From Streptomyces sp. NBC_01716 (GTDB lineage Bacteria > Actinomycetota > Actinomycetes > Streptomycetales > Streptomycetaceae): a stretch of DNA of 64,000 nucleotides. Both the position numbers and the translations under genes were made by a program. Of this stretch, positions 37,210 to 46,255 are shown one piece after another. The DNA is taken from NCBI RefSeq assembly GCF_036248275.1, contig NZ_CP109181.1, forward strand, positions 7,874,001 to 7,938,000. The letters are read 5' to 3'. Within the stretch, counting starts at the first letter, position 1; each line of letters starts with the position of its first letter. Under the pieces are notes generated by a model, which was not told where the DNA came from, ran no database searches, and saw only the letters and a program-made list of their open reading frames with translations.

Positions 37210-39377
37210 CAGAGGCCGACCTTGCCCGCGTAGGAGTACCGGCCGCCCTTCACCTCGTACCGGAAGATCTCGTAACTCTCCAGCCAGCGGTACTCCTTGT
37301 CGAAGGTGTACGACCGGACGACGCCCTTGTACTCGTCCTTCAGCAGCAGGTCGAACAGCTCCTGCTGCGAGGGCCTTCCGCCGGCCTCGGTGAGGCGGGT
37401 GATGACCATGCGGGCGACGTCGTACGCCTCGGCCGCCCAGTACGGAGGCGCGGAGCCGTACCGCTTCCGGTAGGCCCTGGCGAAGGCGCGGACAGGGGCG
37501 GCCGACGGGTCGATGTACGGCGCGAAGACCTGCCAGCCGTCGGCGGCGGCGCCCGCTGCCGTCAGGAACTCCTTGTCCGCCGCCGGATAGCCGAGCACGC
37601 GCGGGCCGTCGAAGTCCGTCGCCGCGAGGGCGCGTGCGACGGCGGCGGCCCGCGCGGGGGTGCCCGTGAAGACGAAGGCGTCCGGCTTGTTCGCGACCAT
37701 CTCGGCGATAACCGGCGTGAGGTCCTCGGCCAGCCGTGGCGCGACGCGCGGCTCACCGGCGATCTTGAGGACGCCGAGGTTCTGGAACATCGTGTTGCCG
37801 AGCTGCCAGGCGGGCATGCCGCCGCCGCGGTCGATCAGTACGCCCACCCGCCGGGCGCCCTGGGCCCGGAGCGAGAAGGCGGCCGTCGCGGGCAGATGGG
37901 TGTAGGAGGGTACGGCCTGGAGGAAGTGACGGGGGTCCGACGTGCCGTACGGGCTCTGCGCGGATGAGGCCGTGAGCTGGGGGATCTGCCGTTCGTCGTA
38001 GCCGCCGAGGCTCGCCCCGGTGGTCTCGTCCCCGGTCGAGCCGATGACGGCGAGCAGATCGCGGTCGGCGGCGAGAGTACGGGCCACCTTGGCCGCGCGC
38101 GTCGCGTCGCCCCGGTCGTCGACCGACTTGAGAGTGAGCGTGAAGGGCTTGTCCGCACGGGAGTTGAACTGCTCCACGGCCAGCCGTACCCCGCGCTCCT
38201 GGCCCTGCCCGACAGCTTTCTGAGGGCCCGTCAGGTCGGCCTGGACGCCGAGGATCCAGCGGCGGACGGGGGGTGCGGCGGCCGGCGGCGTACCGTCGTC
38301 GCGCTGGGCGGCCCAGAGGGCGCCACCGCCACCGGCGGCCAGCAGGGCGGCGCCGCCGAGCAGCAGGAAACGGCGGCGGCCGTCGGCACGTGGCGTCGGC
38401 GCCGCGTCCTCGGGCTCTCTTTCAGCCCTCGCGGCTCCCTCAGCCCCGTCCGCCCCCTCCGCCTTCGCGTCGACGGCCGTCGCCTCGATGTCCGGGAGGG
38501 CGAGCATCGCGGCGGAACGCTCCGCGATGAGCCGTACCACCGCGTCGGGCAGCCAGTCGACCGAGTCCTGGGGTGTCTCCTCGACCAGCGCCTCGTCCAC
38601 CTCGCGGGCGGTGGGCCGTTCGTCCGGGTCCTTGGCGAGGCAGCGTTCCAGAAGGCCGCGCGTGTCCTCGGGGACGCCGTCGAGGTCGGGTTCGTCGTGC
38701 ACTGTGCGGTAGAGGAGCGCGTCCACGGCGCCGGACCCGAAGGGCGGGCGCCCGGTGGCCGCGTACGCGAGGAGACAGCCGAGGGCGAAGACGTCGCTCG
38801 CGGGCGAGGCGGGCCGGGCCCGCGCCTGTTCCGGGGCGAGGAAGCCGGGTGTGCCGATGACCATGTCGGCCGAGGTGAGCGCCGTCTCCTCGGTGGCGTG
38901 GGCGATGCCGAAGTCGATGAGGCGGGGGCCGTCGACGGTGAGCAGCACGTTGCCCGGCTTGACGTCGCGGTGCACAAGTCCCGCCTCGTGCACGGTGGTC
39001 AGGGCGCGGGCCAGCATCCGGCCGAGGACGCGTACACCGCGCGACGGCAGCGGGCCGCAGGCCGCGACGGTCTCGGCGAGCGAGGGGCCGGGAACGAACG
39101 CGGTGGCCAGCCAGGGCGCGGACGCGTCCGGGTCGGCGCCGGTGACGGACACGGCCCAGGGGCTGTCCACGCGCCGGGCGGCGGTGACCTCGCGGCGGAA
39201 GCGGGCACGGAACTCGGGCTGGTCGGCGTACTCGGGGAGAATGACCTTGACGGCGGCCAGTTCCCCCGACTCGGCGCGCCCGAGATAGACGACGCCCATG
39301 CCGCCCGCGCCGAGCCGGGCGAGCAGCCGGTGCCCGCCGATCTGCGCCGGGTCGGTGGGGGTGAGCTTCTCGGTCAT
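37209..39377 (-). CDS. Receptor-like Ser/Thr protein kinase with periplasmic-binding-protein sensor domain (copy 2)
   Basis: 722 residues and a clear paralogue of the next gene, with the same layout: kinase (LGAGGMGVVYLGR, K44 in AAVKVIL, HRDVKPGN, IDFGIAHATEE, GTPGFLAPEQA), Ala/Glu linker, membrane span (FLLLGGAALLAAGGGGALWA) and Leu/Ile/Val-receptor-like domain (ILGVQADLTGPQKAVGQ, SVDDRGDATRAAKVAR, STGDETTGASLGG, FVFTGTPARAAAVAR). ATG 39377 overlaps the lipoprotein stop (ATGA). Divergence is greatest in the sensor half, suggesting different ligands. Confidence 0.9.
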   Translation of the reverse strand: MTEKLTPTDPAQIGGHRLLARLGAGGMGVVYLGRAESGELAAVKVILPEYADQPEFRARFRREVTAARRVDSPWAVSVTGADPDASAPWLATAFVPGPSLAETVAACGPLPSRGVRVLGRMLARALTTVHEAGLVHRDVKPGNVLLTVDGPRLIDFGIAHATEETALTSADMVIGTPGFLAPEQARARPASPASDVFALGCLLAYAATGRPPFGSGAVDALLYRTVHDEPDLDGVPEDTRGLLERCLAKDPDERPTAREVDEALVEETPQDSVDWLPDAVVRLIAERSAAMLALPDIEATAVDAKAEGADGAEGAARAEREPEDAAPTPRADGRRRFLLLGGAALLAAGGGGALWAAQRDDGTPPAAAPPVRRWILGVQADLTGPQKAVGQGQERGVRLAVEQFNSRADKPFTLTLKSVDDRGDATRAAKVARTLAADRDLLAVIGSTGDETTGASLGGYDERQIPQLTASSAQSPYGTSDPRHFLQAVPSYTHLPATAAFSLRAQGARRVGVLIDRGGGMPAWQLGNTMFQNLGVLKIAGEPRVAPRLAEDLTPVIAEMVANKPDAFVFTGTPARAAAVARALAATDFDGPRVLGYPAADKEFLTAAGAAADGWQVFAPYIDPSAAPVRAFARAYRKRYGSAPPYWAAEAYDVARMVITRLTEAGGRPSQQELFDLLLKDEYKGVVRSYTFDKEYRWLESYEIFRYEVKGGRYSYAGKVGL

Positions 39378-40267
39378 CGGCGGTCGCCCCTCGTATTGCC
39401 CTTGGTGTCACCCTTCGTGTCGCCACCCGGCCCGGACGGGTCGCGCTCGATCGCGGTCCGCAGGCGGGAGCGCATGCCGACGTGCGGATCCCGCAGCCGG
39501 TCGAACAGGTCCGCCTGGGACCAGCCCTTGGCGCCCTTGGCGGAGACGGCGAGGGTGAACTGGCCGATGCGGGTCTGCTCCCAGATGTACGGGTTGGTGC
39601 CGCCCAGTCCCTTCGCGGTACTCGTATAGCTGCCCAGCTCGGTGAGGGAGTCCTCGGCGAACTCGTTCCCCGACTCGCCGAAGGAGGCGGGGACGTTCCT
39701 CAGGTTCGTGATCAACTCGTCGGAGCGCAGCATCTGTTCGGGGCAGCGCATCATCTCTTCCAGGACCTCGGCGTTCTCCCAGTCGGCCTGCTCGGGAGTG
39801 CGGTGCACCGTGACGACGGCGCTCAGCCGGAGCGGGCCCCTGCCGTCGCCCGCCGGTACCTCGTAGGAGCGGGTCAGCGTGGCGAGCACCCCCTTCGGGA
39901 GCGCCCGCTGCTCCCAGACGCACTCGTCGCCGAGGACCGGCCAGCGGAGCGGATCGCTCTCGTACGGAGTCCTGCGTACGGCGCCGGGGCCGAAGTCGGA
40001 AGGGCCGGGGAGGACGTCCCGGATCAGGACGTCCGCCTGTGCCCGGGTGTTCGGGAGCCGGGCGGGGGAGATGTCGACGACTTCGGTCGGGGAGGGAGAC
40101 GGGGACGCCGAGGCGCCGTTCTTCTTCGCCGACGCCGATTCCCGCGGTTCGTCGCCTCCGTCGGAGGTGCAGCCGGCGAGTACGACGCACACCCCGACGG
40201 CACAGCCAAGGCGCGCCAATCGGCCTGTCACGACCACGAGTCCCCCATACGATCCATCCGCTGACAT
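39374..40267 (-). CDS. Lipoprotein heading the sensor-kinase operon
   Basis: 297 residues. Hydrophobic signal ending in VVLAGC gives a lipobox; mature N-terminus is Ser/Ala/Lys/Pro-rich. The body has LPNTRAQADVLIRDVLPGPSD, a Cys near ECVWEQ and another in MMRCPEQM, possibly a disulfide, and ends in short TKGDTKGNTRG repeats. Not recognised beyond that. ATG 40267 has a ribosome site too close to it; GTG 40231 behind GGGGGA is an alternative start that gives a shorter signal. Translational coupling to two kinases whose sensors sit on the same membrane face suggests a partner or ligand-binding role. Confidence 0.75.
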   Translation of the reverse strand: MSADGSYGGLVVVTGRLARLGCAVGVCVVLAGCTSDGGDEPRESASAKKNGASASPSPSPTEVVDISPARLPNTRAQADVLIRDVLPGPSDFGPGAVRRTPYESDPLRWPVLGDECVWEQRALPKGVLATLTRSYEVPAGDGRGPLRLSAVVTVHRTPEQADWENAEVLEEMMRCPEQMLRSDELITNLRNVPASFGESGNEFAEDSLTELGSYTSTAKGLGGTNPYIWEQTRIGQFTLAVSAKGAKGWSQADLFDRLRDPHVGMRSRLRTAIERDPSGPGGDTKGDTKGNTRGDRR

Positions 40268-40581
40268 GCCTCTTCGGCGATCCTAGGCAGCAACGTACGG
40301 GAGCCCTCGTCCCGTTGACGATCTCGTGGCAGAGCCGTACCCCATCTGTCACACACCGTGCTCGAACACCGCCCGGACGGTGGGTGGTTGAGAGCCGGGC
40401 GGCGTGCCGTAGCACCGCGGCCGTGCTCCCCGCAACAGGTGGCGGCCCCCCTGTGGCGGCCGGGTTGTGGAGCGGCGCCACATTCCGTGCCGCACCACGC
40501 GCTCCTACTGTGACCGCACCCCACTCCGGCCACCGTCCTCCCCGAGGGCCGGCGGCCGGGCCCTTGCCGCCGGAGGTCACG
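40268..40581. other. Divergent intergenic region, kinase operon / PHB depolymerase
   Basis: 314 bases without a gene. TTGACG (40315-40320) followed after 17 bases by TACCCC is a weak promoter toward the depolymerase. GGAGG at 40572-40576 is the ribosome site of that gene. I see no strong dyad or repeat. Confidence 0.4.
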
Positions 40582-42090
40582 TTGTCCCACGTATCGCCGC
40601 CCCGTCCGGATCAGCCGACACCCACCCACGTACGTCGCCGGGGGCGCCTGCGCCGCGTCCTCGGGCGCGTCGCCGCCGCCCTCACCCTCGCCACCGGAAT
40701 CGCGCTGCTCCCGCCCGCGCCCCAGGCACAGGCGGCCGTCGCCCTTGAGCGGGTGACGAGTTTCGGGGCCAACCCCGGCGGCCTGAACATGTACGTCTAC
40801 CGGCCCTCGTCCCTGCCGGCGAACGCGCCCGTGGTGGTCGCGCTGCACGGCTGCACCCAGTCCGCCCAGATCTACGCCGACAACTCGGGCCTGACCACTT
40901 ACGCCGACCGGTACGGCTTCCTGCTGGTCCTCGCCGAGACGACGTCCGTCAACAACGCCAACAAGTGCTTCAACTGGTTCCAGGCCGCCGACATCCGGCG
41001 CGGCCAGGGCGAGGCCGCGTCCATCCGGCAGATGGTCGCCCACGCCGTGTCGTCGTACGGCGCCGACGCCGGCCGGGTCAACGTCACCGGACTGTCGGCC
41101 GGCGGGGGCATGACCGCGGTCATGCTCGCCGCGTACCCCGACGTCTTCAAGGCCGGTGCCGTGATGGCCGGGCTGCCGTACGAGTGCGCCACGGACGTCC
41201 TCGCGGCCTTCACCTGCATGAGTCCCGGCGTCGACCGTACGCCCCAGGACTGGGCGCAGCGCGCACGGAACGCCTACCCCGGCTACACCGGCCCATGGCC
41301 GAAGGTCTCCGTGTGGCAGGGCGACAACGACCCCACCGTCGTCCCGAGGAACGCGGACGAACTGCGCGACCAGTGGACCCAGGTGCACGGCCTGGACCAG
41401 ACGCCCGACCGCAGCTCCACCATCGGACCCAACGGCACGCGCAGGGACGAGTATCTGGCCGGGGACGGCACCGTCGCCGTCGAGGTCAACCGGGTGCCGA
41501 ACATCGGTCACGGCACGCCCGTCGACCCCGGCACCGGGGCGGAGCAGTGCGGGGCGACCGGCACCGCCCACTTCATCGACTCGATCTGCTCCAGCCACTG
41601 GGTCACCCGCTTCTTCGGACTCGACACGGCCGCGCCGGACCCCGGCGGTCTGCCCGCCCCGGCCGGACTGCGGTCCACGGGCGTGACCGGCTCCTCCATC
41701 GCGCTGGAGTGGGAGCCGGTGGCGGGCGCGACCGGCTACGCGGTCTACCGCGACGGCACGCGCGTGGGCCGGCCGGCCGAGCCGAGGTACACCGACAGCG
41801 GTCTGGGCGCCGGCGCCACGCACGCGTACAGCGTCGCGGCGCACGGCGCCGACGGGGTCGAAGGCGCCCGCTCGGCACAGGTCACGGCCGGTACCACCGG
41901 GGCGACGGCGGCCTGTTGGACGTCGAGCAACTACGAGCATGTGCGCTCCGGCCGGGCGACCACCAGCGGGGGATACGTGTACGCCAAGGGCTCGAACCAG
42001 AACATGGGCCTCAACAACACGTTCGTCAGCCGCACGCTGAAGGAGTCACCGACGGGTTATTACGCCCTCGCCGACGCTCGCTGCCCCTGA
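40582..42090 (+). CDS. Extracellular PHB depolymerase-type esterase with fibronectin type III domain
   Basis: 502 residues from TTG 40582, chosen because GGAGG ends five bases before it and the longer frame lacks coding bias. Residues 1-51 are a secretion signal (RRVLGRVAAALTLATGIALL, cleavage near AQA). The catalytic domain has the lipase box GLSAGG (S172), the oxyanion region VVALHGC, and a catalytic His in NIGHGTPVDPG. A fibronectin type III domain (about 360-445) and a C-terminal domain (CWTSSNYEHV...SPTGYYALADARC) resemble the linker and polymer-binding parts of short-chain PHA depolymerases. It cuts solid poly(3-hydroxybutyrate) to oligomers. Confidence 0.88.
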   Translation: MSHVSPPRPDQPTPTHVRRRGRLRRVLGRVAAALTLATGIALLPPAPQAQAAVALERVTSFGANPGGLNMYVYRPSSLPANAPVVVALHGCTQSAQIYADNSGLTTYADRYGFLLVLAETTSVNNANKCFNWFQAADIRRGQGEAASIRQMVAHAVSSYGADAGRVNVTGLSAGGGMTAVMLAAYPDVFKAGAVMAGLPYECATDVLAAFTCMSPGVDRTPQDWAQRARNAYPGYTGPWPKVSVWQGDNDPTVVPRNADELRDQWTQVHGLDQTPDRSSTIGPNGTRRDEYLAGDGTVAVEVNRVPNIGHGTPVDPGTGAEQCGATGTAHFIDSICSSHWVTRFFGLDTAAPDPGGLPAPAGLRSTGVTGSSIALEWEPVAGATGYAVYRDGTRVGRPAEPRYTDSGLGAGATHAYSVAAHGADGVEGARSAQVTAGTTGATAACWTSSNYEHVRSGRATTSGGYVYAKGSNQNMGLNNTFVSRTLKESPTGYYALADARCP

Positions 42091-42157
42091 CGGGCGGGTA
42101 GCGTCCCGCCGCCCCGTACATGTCGTGTGCCGTGTCCCCGCAACGGAGTGATGACCC

Positions 42158-43642
42158 ATGCCAGTTGTCCCGCAGAACGTTCCACCCGCCCCGACGGCCC
42201 TGTCCACCGGGGCAGTTCGGCGCTTGCACGCCGCGTGCGTCGCCGTGGCGGCCGTGATGGTGGCGGTCTCCGCCCCCGCGATCCCGGCGTCCGCCGTCCC
42301 GTCCGCGGTCCCGTCCGCCGTCACGGACACCGGCCGGCCGCCCGGCCACTGCGCCCGGATGAACGCGCTCGACGTACCCGGCGCCGAACACCAGCGGGCC
42401 GCCTGCCTGGGCGAGTTGACCACCGCGGGCACCGTCGCCTCGGGCCACACCGACGAGGCCGACTGGTCGGGGCTGACGCCGAAGGACCTCGCCACCCCGA
42501 GCGGCGTCCCGGGCATCCAGATCGACGGCTACTTTCCCGACTCCTCCACCACCAACACCAACCACGGCTGGAACCACGACTCCCAGTTCGTGATCCGGCT
42601 GCCCGACCGCTGGAACGGCGGTCTCGTGATCGCCGGATCGCCCGGTGTCCGCGAGCAGTACGCCAACGACCGGGCCTTCGGTGACTGGGTGCTCGCCCGC
42701 GGCTACGCCTTCGCCGCCACCGACAAGGGCAACACCGGCGCCGCCTTCCACCGCGACGGCTCGGCGCCCGGCGACGCCCTCGCCGAATGGAACAGTCGGG
42801 TCACCCAACTCGCCGTCGCGGCACGGAAGGTGACCACCCAGCGCTATCAAAGGCCCGTGTCCCGCACACTCGCGATGGGCATGTCCAACGGCGGCTATCT
42901 GGTGCGGTGGCAGTTGGAGAACCACCCCGAGCTGTACGACGGCGGCGTCGACTGGGAGGGCACTCTCTGGCGTACGGAAGACCCCAATCCCCTCACCTTC
43001 CTGCCCCCCACCCTGCGCGCGTATCCCACTTATGCGGCCGGCGGCGCGGGCGCCGGCGCGGCACACCGGGAGATCGTGGCAGCCGGATTCCCGGCCGGCT
43101 CGGAATTCCTCTGGCCGTACCACCACCAGTACTACTGGGATCTCACCCAGCGCATCTACCGCGAGGAACTGGACCCGGACTACGACGGCGCCACCGAGGC
43201 CGGAACGCCCTTCTGCGCCCCGGGAACACCCGCCTGCGACGCCGACTACGACTACACCGCCCGGCCGGGCGCGGTCCGCGAGGCGATCGGGAAGATCGAA
43301 CTGACCGGCCGGATCGGCAAACCGCTGATCAGCTTCCACGGCACCCTCGACGTGCTGCTGCCCATCTCCAAGACCTCGGACGCGTACGCGAAGATGGTGC
43401 GCCGCGAGGGCCGGGGTTCGCTGCACCGCTACTACCGGGTCGAGGGCGGCACGCACGTCGACTCGCTCTTCGACACCTTCCCCGACCGGCTCCGCCCGCT
43501 GGTGCCGTGTCACCGTTCCGCCGTCACCGCGCTGGAGCGCTGGCTGGACGACGGCCGGCGCCCGCCGTCGAGCCGTACGCTGCCGATGCCCGAAGGAGCG
43601 GATCCGGCCGAGTCGCTCAACCGGTGCCCGCTCGACCGGTGA
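42158..43642 (+). CDS. Secreted 3-hydroxybutyrate oligomer hydrolase-like / tannase-family esterase
   Basis: 494 residues. A signal peptide of about 47 residues (HAACVAVAAVMVAVSAPA, cleavage near ASA). Alpha/beta hydrolase with GMSNGGY (S243) and a late catalytic His in VEGGTHVDSL, as in D-3-hydroxybutyrate oligomer hydrolases and tannase/feruloyl esterase relatives. By context, between a PHB depolymerase and a 3-hydroxybutyrate dehydrogenase, oligomer hydrolysis to monomers is the likely role; a feruloyl ester substrate cannot be excluded from sequence. ATG 42158, 67 bases after the depolymerase stop. Confidence 0.8.
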   Translation: MPVVPQNVPPAPTALSTGAVRRLHAACVAVAAVMVAVSAPAIPASAVPSAVPSAVTDTGRPPGHCARMNALDVPGAEHQRAACLGELTTAGTVASGHTDEADWSGLTPKDLATPSGVPGIQIDGYFPDSSTTNTNHGWNHDSQFVIRLPDRWNGGLVIAGSPGVREQYANDRAFGDWVLARGYAFAATDKGNTGAAFHRDGSAPGDALAEWNSRVTQLAVAARKVTTQRYQRPVSRTLAMGMSNGGYLVRWQLENHPELYDGGVDWEGTLWRTEDPNPLTFLPPTLRAYPTYAAGGAGAGAAHREIVAAGFPAGSEFLWPYHHQYYWDLTQRIYREELDPDYDGATEAGTPFCAPGTPACDADYDYTARPGAVREAIGKIELTGRIGKPLISFHGTLDVLLPISKTSDAYAKMVRREGRGSLHRYYRVEGGTHVDSLFDTFPDRLRPLVPCHRSAVTALERWLDDGRRPPSSRTLPMPEGADPAESLNRCPLDR

Positions 43643-43700
43643 GTGCGGAACAACGCAGAGTGGCGAACCGCCGCTCTCGGTAACGCGAGTGGTGACCGTC

Positions 43701-43758
43701 GACACCTGATCGGCATCCACTGTGGCGAACCGTCACATGGGATGTCCGGTCAGGTGTC
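43701..43758 (+). promoter_or_regulatory. Long imperfect inverted repeat before the hydroxybutyrate dehydrogenase gene
   Basis: GACACCTGATCGGCATCC (43701-43718) is mirrored at 43740-43758 (GGATGTCCGGTCAGGTGTC reading forward) with one mismatch and one extra base. GTGGCGAACCG occurs at 43660-43670 and again inside the loop at 43722-43732. The pair lies 15 to 115 bases before ATG 43774 and is a good candidate operator. Confidence 0.55.
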
Positions 43759-43773
43759 TCTACCGTTCCGGCC

Positions 43774-44571
43774 ATGAAGAGCCCAAGTCACGCAGCCCCC
43801 GGCCCCTCCGCACCGCGCGCGGACGGCAGGGAGCTCCAGGGTCGTACCGCGCTGGTGACCGGCGGCGGCAGTGGCATCGGACGGGCCTGCGCCGAGGCAC
43901 TCGCCGGAGCCGGGGCGCTGGTGCACATCGTCGACCGCGACGCCGACGCGGCCAAGTCCGTCGCCGCCGGGACCGGCGGTGTGAGCCATGCCGTGGACCT
44001 CGCCGACGCCGGGGCGATCGGCCGGCTCCCGGCGGACGTGGACATCCTGGTCAACAACGCCGGGCTGCAACACGTCGCCCCGATCGAGGAGTTCCCGCCC
44101 GACAGGTTCGAGCTGATCCAGAAGGTGATGCTCACGGCCCCGTTCCTGCTGATGCGCCACTGCCTGCCGCACATGTACGCGGGCGGCTGGGGCCGCGTGG
44201 TCAACATCTCCAGCATCCACGGACTGCGCGCCAGCGCCTTCAAGTCCGCCTACGTCGCCGCCAAGCACGGCTTGGAGGGGCTGAGCAAGGTGGCGGCTCT
44301 CGAAGGCGCCCCGCACGGTGTGACCAGCAACTGCGTCAACCCCGGCTACGTACGGACTCCGCTCGTGGAAGGGCAGATCGCCGCCCAGGCCACGGCCCAC
44401 GGAATCGCCCCGGACGACGTCGTCAGGGACGTACTGCTGGACCGTTCCGCGATCAAACGGCTGATCGAGCCGGCGGAGGTGGCCGCGGTCTGCCTCTGGC
44501 TCTGCGGCCCCGACACCGGTTACATCACCGGCTCCTCCTTCCCCCTCGACGGCGGGTGGGGAGCCGGCTGA
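43774..44571 (+). CDS. bdhA: 3-hydroxybutyrate dehydrogenase, short-chain dehydrogenase family
   Basis: 265 residues. NAD-binding GGGSGIG (30-36), NNAG (94-97), and the catalytic Ser in NISSIHG, Y160 and K164. The motif NNAGLQHVAPIEEF and SIHGLRASAFKSAYVAAKHG are characteristic of D-3-hydroxybutyrate dehydrogenases; the C-terminus GSSFPLDGGWGAG also fits. It oxidises 3-hydroxybutyrate to acetoacetate in the cytoplasm. It has an N-terminal extension of about 20 residues before the first strand. Confidence 0.9.
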   Translation: MKSPSHAAPGPSAPRADGRELQGRTALVTGGGSGIGRACAEALAGAGALVHIVDRDADAAKSVAAGTGGVSHAVDLADAGAIGRLPADVDILVNNAGLQHVAPIEEFPPDRFELIQKVMLTAPFLLMRHCLPHMYAGGWGRVVNISSIHGLRASAFKSAYVAAKHGLEGLSKVAALEGAPHGVTSNCVNPGYVRTPLVEGQIAAQATAHGIAPDDVVRDVLLDRSAIKRLIEPAEVAAVCLWLCGPDTGYITGSSFPLDGGWGAG

Positions 44572-44703
44572 TCCGGCGCGGCGGCCGTCTCCCCGCGGTC
44601 GCCGGCTCCCACGCCCGCCCCCACCCGCCCGACCCGCTCCAGTTCCCTTCGCGCCACCCGCACCCCCGTCCCTGACCGCCCAACGAAACGCGGTGACTTC
44701 ACC

Positions 44704-46176
44704 ATGAGCGTCTCCAGCTCCCCACAACCCCGCCGGGCCAACATCGGCCGCATCGTGGCGGCCAGCCTCGTCGGCACCACCATCGAGTGGTACGACTTCT
44801 TCCTCTACGGCTCCGCCGCCGCGCTGGTCTTCAACACCCTGTTCTTCCCGAGCAGCGACCCCCTCGTCGGCACGCTGCTCGCCTTCCTCACCTACGCCGT
44901 CGGCTTCGCCGCCCGTCCCCTCGGCGGCATCGTCTTCGGTCACTACGGGGACAAGATCGGCCGCAAGAAGCTCCTGGTGTTCAGCCTCCTGCTGATGGGC
45001 GGCGCCACCTTCGCCATGGGTCTGCTGCCCACCCACGCGACCATCGGCGTCGGCGCGCCGATCCTGCTGACCGTGCTGCGGCTCGTCCAGGGCTTCGCCC
45101 TCGGCGGTGAGTGGGGCGGTGCGATCCTGATCGTCTCCGAGCACGGCGGCGACAAGCGCCGTGGTTTCTGGGCCTCCTGGCCGCAGGCGGGCGCCCCCGG
45201 CGGCAACCTCCTGGCCACCGGTGTGCTGGCGCTGCTCGCCGCGATCCAGTCCGACGAGGCGTTCCTCGCGTGGGGCTGGCGCGTCCCGTTCCTGCTCTCC
45301 GGTGTGCTGGTCATGATCGGCTTGTGGATCCGCATCTCGGTCGAGGAGTCGCCGGTCTTCCTGGAAGCTCAGCGGAAGGCGGCCGAGGAGGCGGCGCGGG
45401 CGGCGGGGACGACTGCCAAGGGCGGCGAGGGCGGCGAGGGCGGTGTCCCGGCGGTCAAGGAAGAGGCCCCCGTCGTCCAGGTGTTCCGCAAGAGCTGGCG
45501 TGAGGTGCTGGTCGCGATCGGCACCCGGTTCGGCGAGAACGTCTCGTACTACATCCTCACCGCCTTCGTGCTCGTCTATGTCACCGTGCATCTGGAACTG
45601 CCCAAGAGCGACGCCCTCAACGCGGTTCTCATCGGCTCGGCGGTGCACTTCGTCACCATCCCGATGTGGGGCGCGCTCTCCGACCGGCTCGGCCGCCGAC
45701 CGGTCACCCAGATCGGCGCGGTCGGCATGGTGGGCTGGGCGTTCGCCTTCTTCGCCCTGCTGGACACCGAATCGTTCCCGGTCATCGCCCTCGCCGTCAC
45801 GGTGGGCCTGCTCTTCCACGGGGCGATGTACGGGCCGCAGGCGGCCTTCATCTCCGAGATGTTCGACACCAGGGTCCGTTACTCCGGCGCCTCGATGGGC
45901 TCCCAGCTCGCCTCGATCGTCGGTGGCGCGCTCGCGCCGCTCATCGCCGTCGAACTGCTGAAGGACTACGACTCGTCCGTGCCGGTGTCCCTCTATCTCA
46001 GCGCCGCCGCGCTCGTCACCGTCGTGACCGTCTGGGTGGCGAAGGAGACCAGGGGCCGCGATCTGACCAAGGACGGTCTGGTCGGTTCCGTTCCCGCGCC
46101 GCCCGCGGGGGCCCCCGCCGTGAACCGCACAGGGAACACCGAGACCGTCAAGGACTCGGCCCGGCTGGGCGGTTGA
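44704..46176 (+). CDS. MFS transporter, metabolite:H+ symporter (MHS) family
   Basis: 490 residues with 12 predicted membrane spans. MHS signatures: GTTIEWYDFFLYG at the first helix, GHYGDKIGRKK in the 2-3 loop, RLVQGFALGGEWGGA in helix 4 and SDRLGRRPV in the 8-9 loop. A Gly/Glu/Lys-rich cytoplasmic loop sits around 235-255. MHS carriers move organic acids such as proline/betaine, citrate, shikimate or alpha-ketoglutarate with protons. Here, next to bdhA, 3-hydroxybutyrate or acetoacetate is the expected substrate (inference). Confidence 0.9.
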   Translation: MSVSSSPQPRRANIGRIVAASLVGTTIEWYDFFLYGSAAALVFNTLFFPSSDPLVGTLLAFLTYAVGFAARPLGGIVFGHYGDKIGRKKLLVFSLLLMGGATFAMGLLPTHATIGVGAPILLTVLRLVQGFALGGEWGGAILIVSEHGGDKRRGFWASWPQAGAPGGNLLATGVLALLAAIQSDEAFLAWGWRVPFLLSGVLVMIGLWIRISVEESPVFLEAQRKAAEEAARAAGTTAKGGEGGEGGVPAVKEEAPVVQVFRKSWREVLVAIGTRFGENVSYYILTAFVLVYVTVHLELPKSDALNAVLIGSAVHFVTIPMWGALSDRLGRRPVTQIGAVGMVGWAFAFFALLDTESFPVIALAVTVGLLFHGAMYGPQAAFISEMFDTRVRYSGASMGSQLASIVGGALAPLIAVELLKDYDSSVPVSLYLSAAALVTVVTVWVAKETRGRDLTKDGLVGSVPAPPAGAPAVNRTGNTETVKDSARLGG

Positions 46177-46240
46177 CCCCGGCCCCGCCCTCGCGACCGC
46201 GACCGGGCCCGTACCGGCCCCGTCGCACCCGTGCCCACCT

Positions 46241-46250
46241 GGAGGTGATC
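46241..46250 (+). promoter_or_regulatory. Full-length Shine-Dalgarno before the GAF/PucR regulator
   Basis: GGAGGTGATC matches the anti-Shine-Dalgarno end of 16S rRNA over ten bases, five bases before ATG 46256. It fixes the start and predicts strong initiation, which is unusual for a regulator. Confidence 0.8.
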
Positions 46251-46255
46251 ACCGT

